Source of the DNA: an uncultured Eubacteriales bacterium
Lineage (GTDB): Bacteria > Bacillota > Clostridia > Oscillospirales > CAG-272
Direction: 5' to 3'
DNA length: 16,399 bases
NCBI GenBank assembly: GCA_934447715.1
Contig: CAKSER010000036.1
Coordinates: 1 to 16,399, forward strand
Shown here: in pieces, positions 14,489 to 16,399 of the stretch
How the letters are laid out: the number at the start of each line of letters is the position of its first letter
How positions within the stretch are numbered: position 1 is the stretch's first letter
Notes under the pieces: generated by a model
What the model was told of the DNA's origin: nothing
Database searches by the model: none
What the model saw: only the letters and a program-made list of their open reading frames with translations
Made by a program: the position numbers and the translations under genes

Positions 14489-15555
14489 AAATTGTTTTAA
14501 ATCATGCAGACCTTGAAAAAATCAACAGACTGCGGACCACCTGCGACAACAATTACAGGCTGACTCAGCTTTACAGCAGATATCTTGTAAACGAGCCGAG
14601 GCTGATCAATCGGCAGATGGTAGAGGAGCTGACAAACGGCTGCGGAATCGATGATGAGTATGCCTTCAAATTGCTTTTGTCGTCCGCTCTCGGTCTTGAC
14701 ACCGAAAACAGCGCAGCCGACCGGAAATTTGAAAAGGACTATCTTTTCCCGTCGATAAGAAAGCTGGATGTAAAGAGATACACAAACGATCCGTACTACA
14801 AAAACATAAAAATCGACGATGTCTCCTACGGCAGCTGGAAGCTGAAAAACGAGGTTTACGAGCCGTATCAGGCATTTATCTGCGATGACATCTTCCCTGA
14901 TGAGGATTTTAAAGAGCTTCCGATTCTCGGCTTTTTCAGCGAAAAATTTGTCTTTCCGACCGTTCTCGAAAACGACAACGAATGGATGACGCTTTCTCCC
15001 GTAGACCTTGACACCTGCGTAGATGCAATCGAGCTTGCAAAGGGCAAGGTTGTGACCTTTGGGCTTGGTCTTGGGTATTATACATACCGCGTTTCTCAAA
15101 AGCCGGAGGTTGAGCAGATCACGGTTGTTGACAAAAGCGAGGACGTCATCGGGATGTTCGAAAAATACATTCTTCCGCAGTTTCCGCACAGGGAAAAGGT
15201 AAAAATCGTCCATGCGGATGCGTTTGAATATGCCAAAAAGCAGATGCCGAGGGAGAATTTTTCGCTTGCATTTATGGACACCTGGCGCGATGTTTCGGAC
15301 GGCTTTGACATGTATCTCAGAATGAAAAAGCTGGAGTATCTCAATCCTAACACGCATTTTATGTACTGGGTAGAGGGCATGATGCTTTCGCACCTCCGAT
15401 GGCTTGTTTTTGAGGAGGTATGGAACGAAATCAACAGCAAGAGCCTCGGCGAAGGCAGGTTCAACATGGCGGTTCTCAGCTCATACGAGCAGATATGCGA
15501 GCTTCTTTCAAAGGACAGCCTGAGAAGGCTTGCCGCCGATCTTAAAAAGCTTTAA
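14485..15555 (+). CDS. Conserved hypothetical protein with an S-adenosylmethionine methyltransferase-like fold
   Basis: 356 residues. The N-terminal half (about 1-170) is alpha-helical and charged with no motif I know. From about 187 a Rossmann methyltransferase-like domain begins: VVTFGLGLGYY (189-199) has the GxGxG cofactor loop, ITVVDKSED (212-220) supplies the acidic residue that would bind ribose, VHADAFEYA (242-250) matches the motif III region, and LAFMDTW (261-267) sits where motif IV lies. Spermidine-synthase-like proteins share this layout. No catalytic motif reveals the substrate. The start ATG overlaps the cca stop by 4 bases (ATGA) and lacks its own strong ribosome site, so translation should depend on cca. 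This link suggests an RNA- or tRNA-related task, which is inference only. Confidence 0.75.
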   Translation: MKIVLNHADLEKINRLRTTCDNNYRLTQLYSRYLVNEPRLINRQMVEELTNGCGIDDEYAFKLLLSSALGLDTENSAADRKFEKDYLFPSIRKLDVKRYTNDPYYKNIKIDDVSYGSWKLKNEVYEPYQAFICDDIFPDEDFKELPILGFFSEKFVFPTVLENDNEWMTLSPVDLDTCVDAIELAKGKVVTFGLGLGYYTYRVSQKPEVEQITVVDKSEDVIGMFEKYILPQFPHREKVKIVHADAFEYAKKQMPRENFSLAFMDTWRDVSDGFDMYLRMKKLEYLNPNTHFMYWVEGMMLSHLRWLVFEEVWNEINSKSLGEGRFNMAVLSSYEQICELLSKDSLRRLAADLKKL

Positions 15556-15570
15556 TCGTTTGTAAACAAG

Positions 15571-15604
15571 CAAAAAAACAACCGAAGGAGCAGGTGTCCT
15601 TCGG
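15571..15604 (-). terminator. Terminator for the ArsR gene, possibly bidirectional
   Basis: CCGAAGGA (15582-15589) and TCCTTCGG (15597-15604) form a perfect 8-bp stem with a 7-base loop. On the minus strand it is followed by a U-rich run (complement of CAAAAAAACAA, 15571-15581). On the + strand the nearest T-run (15615-15620) is 10 bases away, so termination of the cca unit would be weaker. Confidence 0.75.
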
Positions 15605-15699
15605 CAGAATATCCTTTTTTGATGCTTTATCATATAATGAAAGAGAGCGGTGCATTAACCGGTTTCGGTCACGCAGGCAAATAAAACCGTCGGCGAAAA

Positions 15700-16008
15700 T
15701 CAGACATCCGTTTCTCTTGTATGTGCGAGAGCCATTTCGATAATCAGGCTTACATGGTCATCCGAAATCGAATAGATGATGTTTTTTCCGCTTCTGTCTG
15801 CCCGGATAAGGTCGGCGCGGCGCATTATTGCAAGCTGATGGGACACAGCCGACTGGCTCATTCCGATCGAATCGGCAAGTTTGGTTACACAGGTAGGCTC
15901 CTGCTTCAAAGCAAACAGGATTTTAAGTCTTGTCGGATCCGAAAAAATCCGTAAAAACTCCGAGAGCTCACAAAGCTCGGTTTCCTCCGGCAATTGCAGT
16001 TTTTCCAT
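15700..16008 (-). CDS. ArsR/SmtB-family metal-sensing repressor, probably zinc type
   Basis: A 102-residue winged-helix repressor. The helix-turn-helix runs over about 41-62 (KLADSIGMSQSAVSHQLAIM), after the family's typical LRIFSDPTRLKILFAL; the wing is at about 66-81 (DLIRADRSGKNIIYSI). The last helix holds a complete alpha-5 metal site, D-x-H-x10-H-x2-E: Asp83, His85, His96 and Glu99, the ligand set known from SmtB-type zinc sensors. The alpha-3 Cys motif of arsenic/cadmium sensors is absent (a single Cys40). Such proteins release DNA when Zn(II) binds. GGAGG lies 8 bases before the ATG. It is monocistronic in this window, with no metal transporter on either side, so its target may be itself plus distant genes. 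Confidence 0.9.
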   Translation of the reverse strand: MEKLQLPEETELCELSEFLRIFSDPTRLKILFALKQEPTCVTKLADSIGMSQSAVSHQLAIMRRADLIRADRSGKNIIYSISDDHVSLIIEMALAHTRETDV

Positions 16009-16035
16009 CGCAGCATCCTCCGCTTAACATGCAAG

Positions 16036-16057
16036 ATAGTTCATATGAACACACTAT
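16036..16057. promoter_or_regulatory. Palindromic operator at the ArsR gene start site
   Basis: GTTCATATGAAC (16039-16050) is a perfect 12-bp palindrome, flanked by ATAGT (16036-16040) and ACTAT (16053-16057) as an outer dyad. It overlaps the predicted transcription start of the repressor gene. ArsR/SmtB operators commonly carry TGAA/TTCA half-sites in such AT-rich dyads, so autorepression is likely. Confidence 0.7.
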
Positions 16058-16058
16058 T

Positions 16059-16087
16059 ATGTTATTCTGCATAAATCGGTTTGTCAA
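16059..16087 (-). promoter_or_regulatory. Promoter of the ArsR-family gene
   Basis: On the minus strand TTGACA (16082-16087) is followed after 17 bases by TAACAT (16059-16064). The -35 box is perfect and the -10 box matches 4 of 6. The start would fall near 16052, inside the operator dyad. Confidence 0.7.
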
Positions 16088-16089
16088 GA

Positions 16090-16399
16090 GGTTTTTGAAA
16101 AAAACTATCCGATAATAACAGGGCGGAGCAGTTCGAAACGAACCGAAAAAAGTCGGATTAAGCCGAGGAAAATTTGGACAAAAAGACGAAAAAAGCGATA
16201 AAAAATCGGCAAAAAAATCCGATACTGTAATATACATGATTTTATGAAGCTGCAATTCACTATTTATTAAAAAATAATTTATATTATTTGCTTTTATAAT
16301 GTTTATTGTGTCTATATAATATAGTCAGCAGGACAGATGGTTTGTCACATTTGTTCCGATCGACAAAAACCGGGGGTGCAAACAACCGGGGGGCAGGGA
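16090..16399. other. Gene-free stretch at the window edge
   Basis: No supported gene. The first part is A-rich on the + strand and contains a distant dyad (TCGGATT near 16153 with AATCCGA near 16216) plus a small hairpin GCGAT/ATCGGC around 16196-16211. Bases 16255-16322 are very AT-rich with two TATAAT hexamers (16295-16300, 16315-16320) but no good -35 box. The last 32 bases are G-rich and repeat (see separate entry). It may be the upstream region of a gene beyond the window. Confidence 0.5.
16368..16399 (+). repeat. G-rich 16-base tandem repeat at the window end
   Basis: AACCGGGGGTGCAAAC (16368-16383) is followed by AACCGGGGGGCAGGGA (16384-16399), identical over the first nine bases. Three G-tracts in 28 bases are unusual for this genome. 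The window cuts it off, so the number of copies is unknown. Confidence 0.45.

Noticed and set aside
14497..15393. A 298-codon open frame on the - strand
   Set aside because: Antisense to the methyltransferase-like gene, with no ribosome site and a translation dominated by Lys/Arg/Val without motifs.

Overview
The window reads as chromosomal DNA of a low-to-mid GC Gram-positive anaerobe, most likely a gut Clostridia member of the Ruminococcaceae/Oscillospiraceae type. This rests on gene content and style: AGGAGG-type ribosome sites, two probable TTG starts, a class D-like sortase, a PF06838-type 'methionine gamma-lyase family' protein, a GT2-GtrA fusion, and a murD whose C-terminal motif looks Firmicutes-like. 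No phage, plasmid, IS transposase, rRNA, tRNA or CRISPR array is visible. The assignment is inference from proteins, not from a marker gene.

Layout. (1) 1-1080: end of an unknown upstream reading frame, a terminator, a PHP-domain phosphatase (+), and a bidirectional terminator shared with (2) fucI (-), an L-fucose isomerase with its own promoter region and a candidate operator. (3) 2930-3785: an 850-base gene-free stretch and the most unusual part of the window. It holds a 321-base, multiply branched fold-back element (3105-3425) closed by a 29-base terminal inverted repeat, then a perfect-consensus sigma-A promoter (TTGACA-17-TATAAT, 3471-3499) leading into about 280 bases of leader full of short-loop hairpins. 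(4) 3786-6718: a surface operon with a signal-peptide protein carrying a C-terminal anchor, a sortase, a four-pass membrane protein and a lipoprotein with a PsbP/DUF1795-like look. (5) 6755-10571: close-packed genes for a cysteine desulfurase, murD and a PLP lyase-family protein, possibly read through from the surface operon, ending in a weak terminator. (6) 10672-12893: a new promoter driving a GT2-GtrA glycosyltransferase and a PAP2 phosphatase, a natural pair for polyprenyl-phosphate-linked sugar transfer at the membrane. (7) 13142-15555: cca (CCA-adding enzyme) overlapping by 4 bases a protein with a methyltransferase-like fold and unknown role. (8) 15582-16399: a convergent terminator, an ArsR/SmtB repressor (-) with a complete alpha-5 zinc site and a palindromic operator at its start site, then about 310 gene-free bases ending in a G-rich tandem repeat at the window edge.

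How they fit together: most of the window concerns the cell envelope (sortase and its likely substrate, MurD, polyprenyl-linked glycosylation, membrane phosphatase, lipoprotein), with tRNA maturation, sulfur transfer and fucose use as separate modules. The most promising candidates for something undescribed are the branched fold-back element at 3105-3425, the sortase with an adjacent substrate carrying a non-LPXTG signal, and the methyltransferase-like partner of cca.
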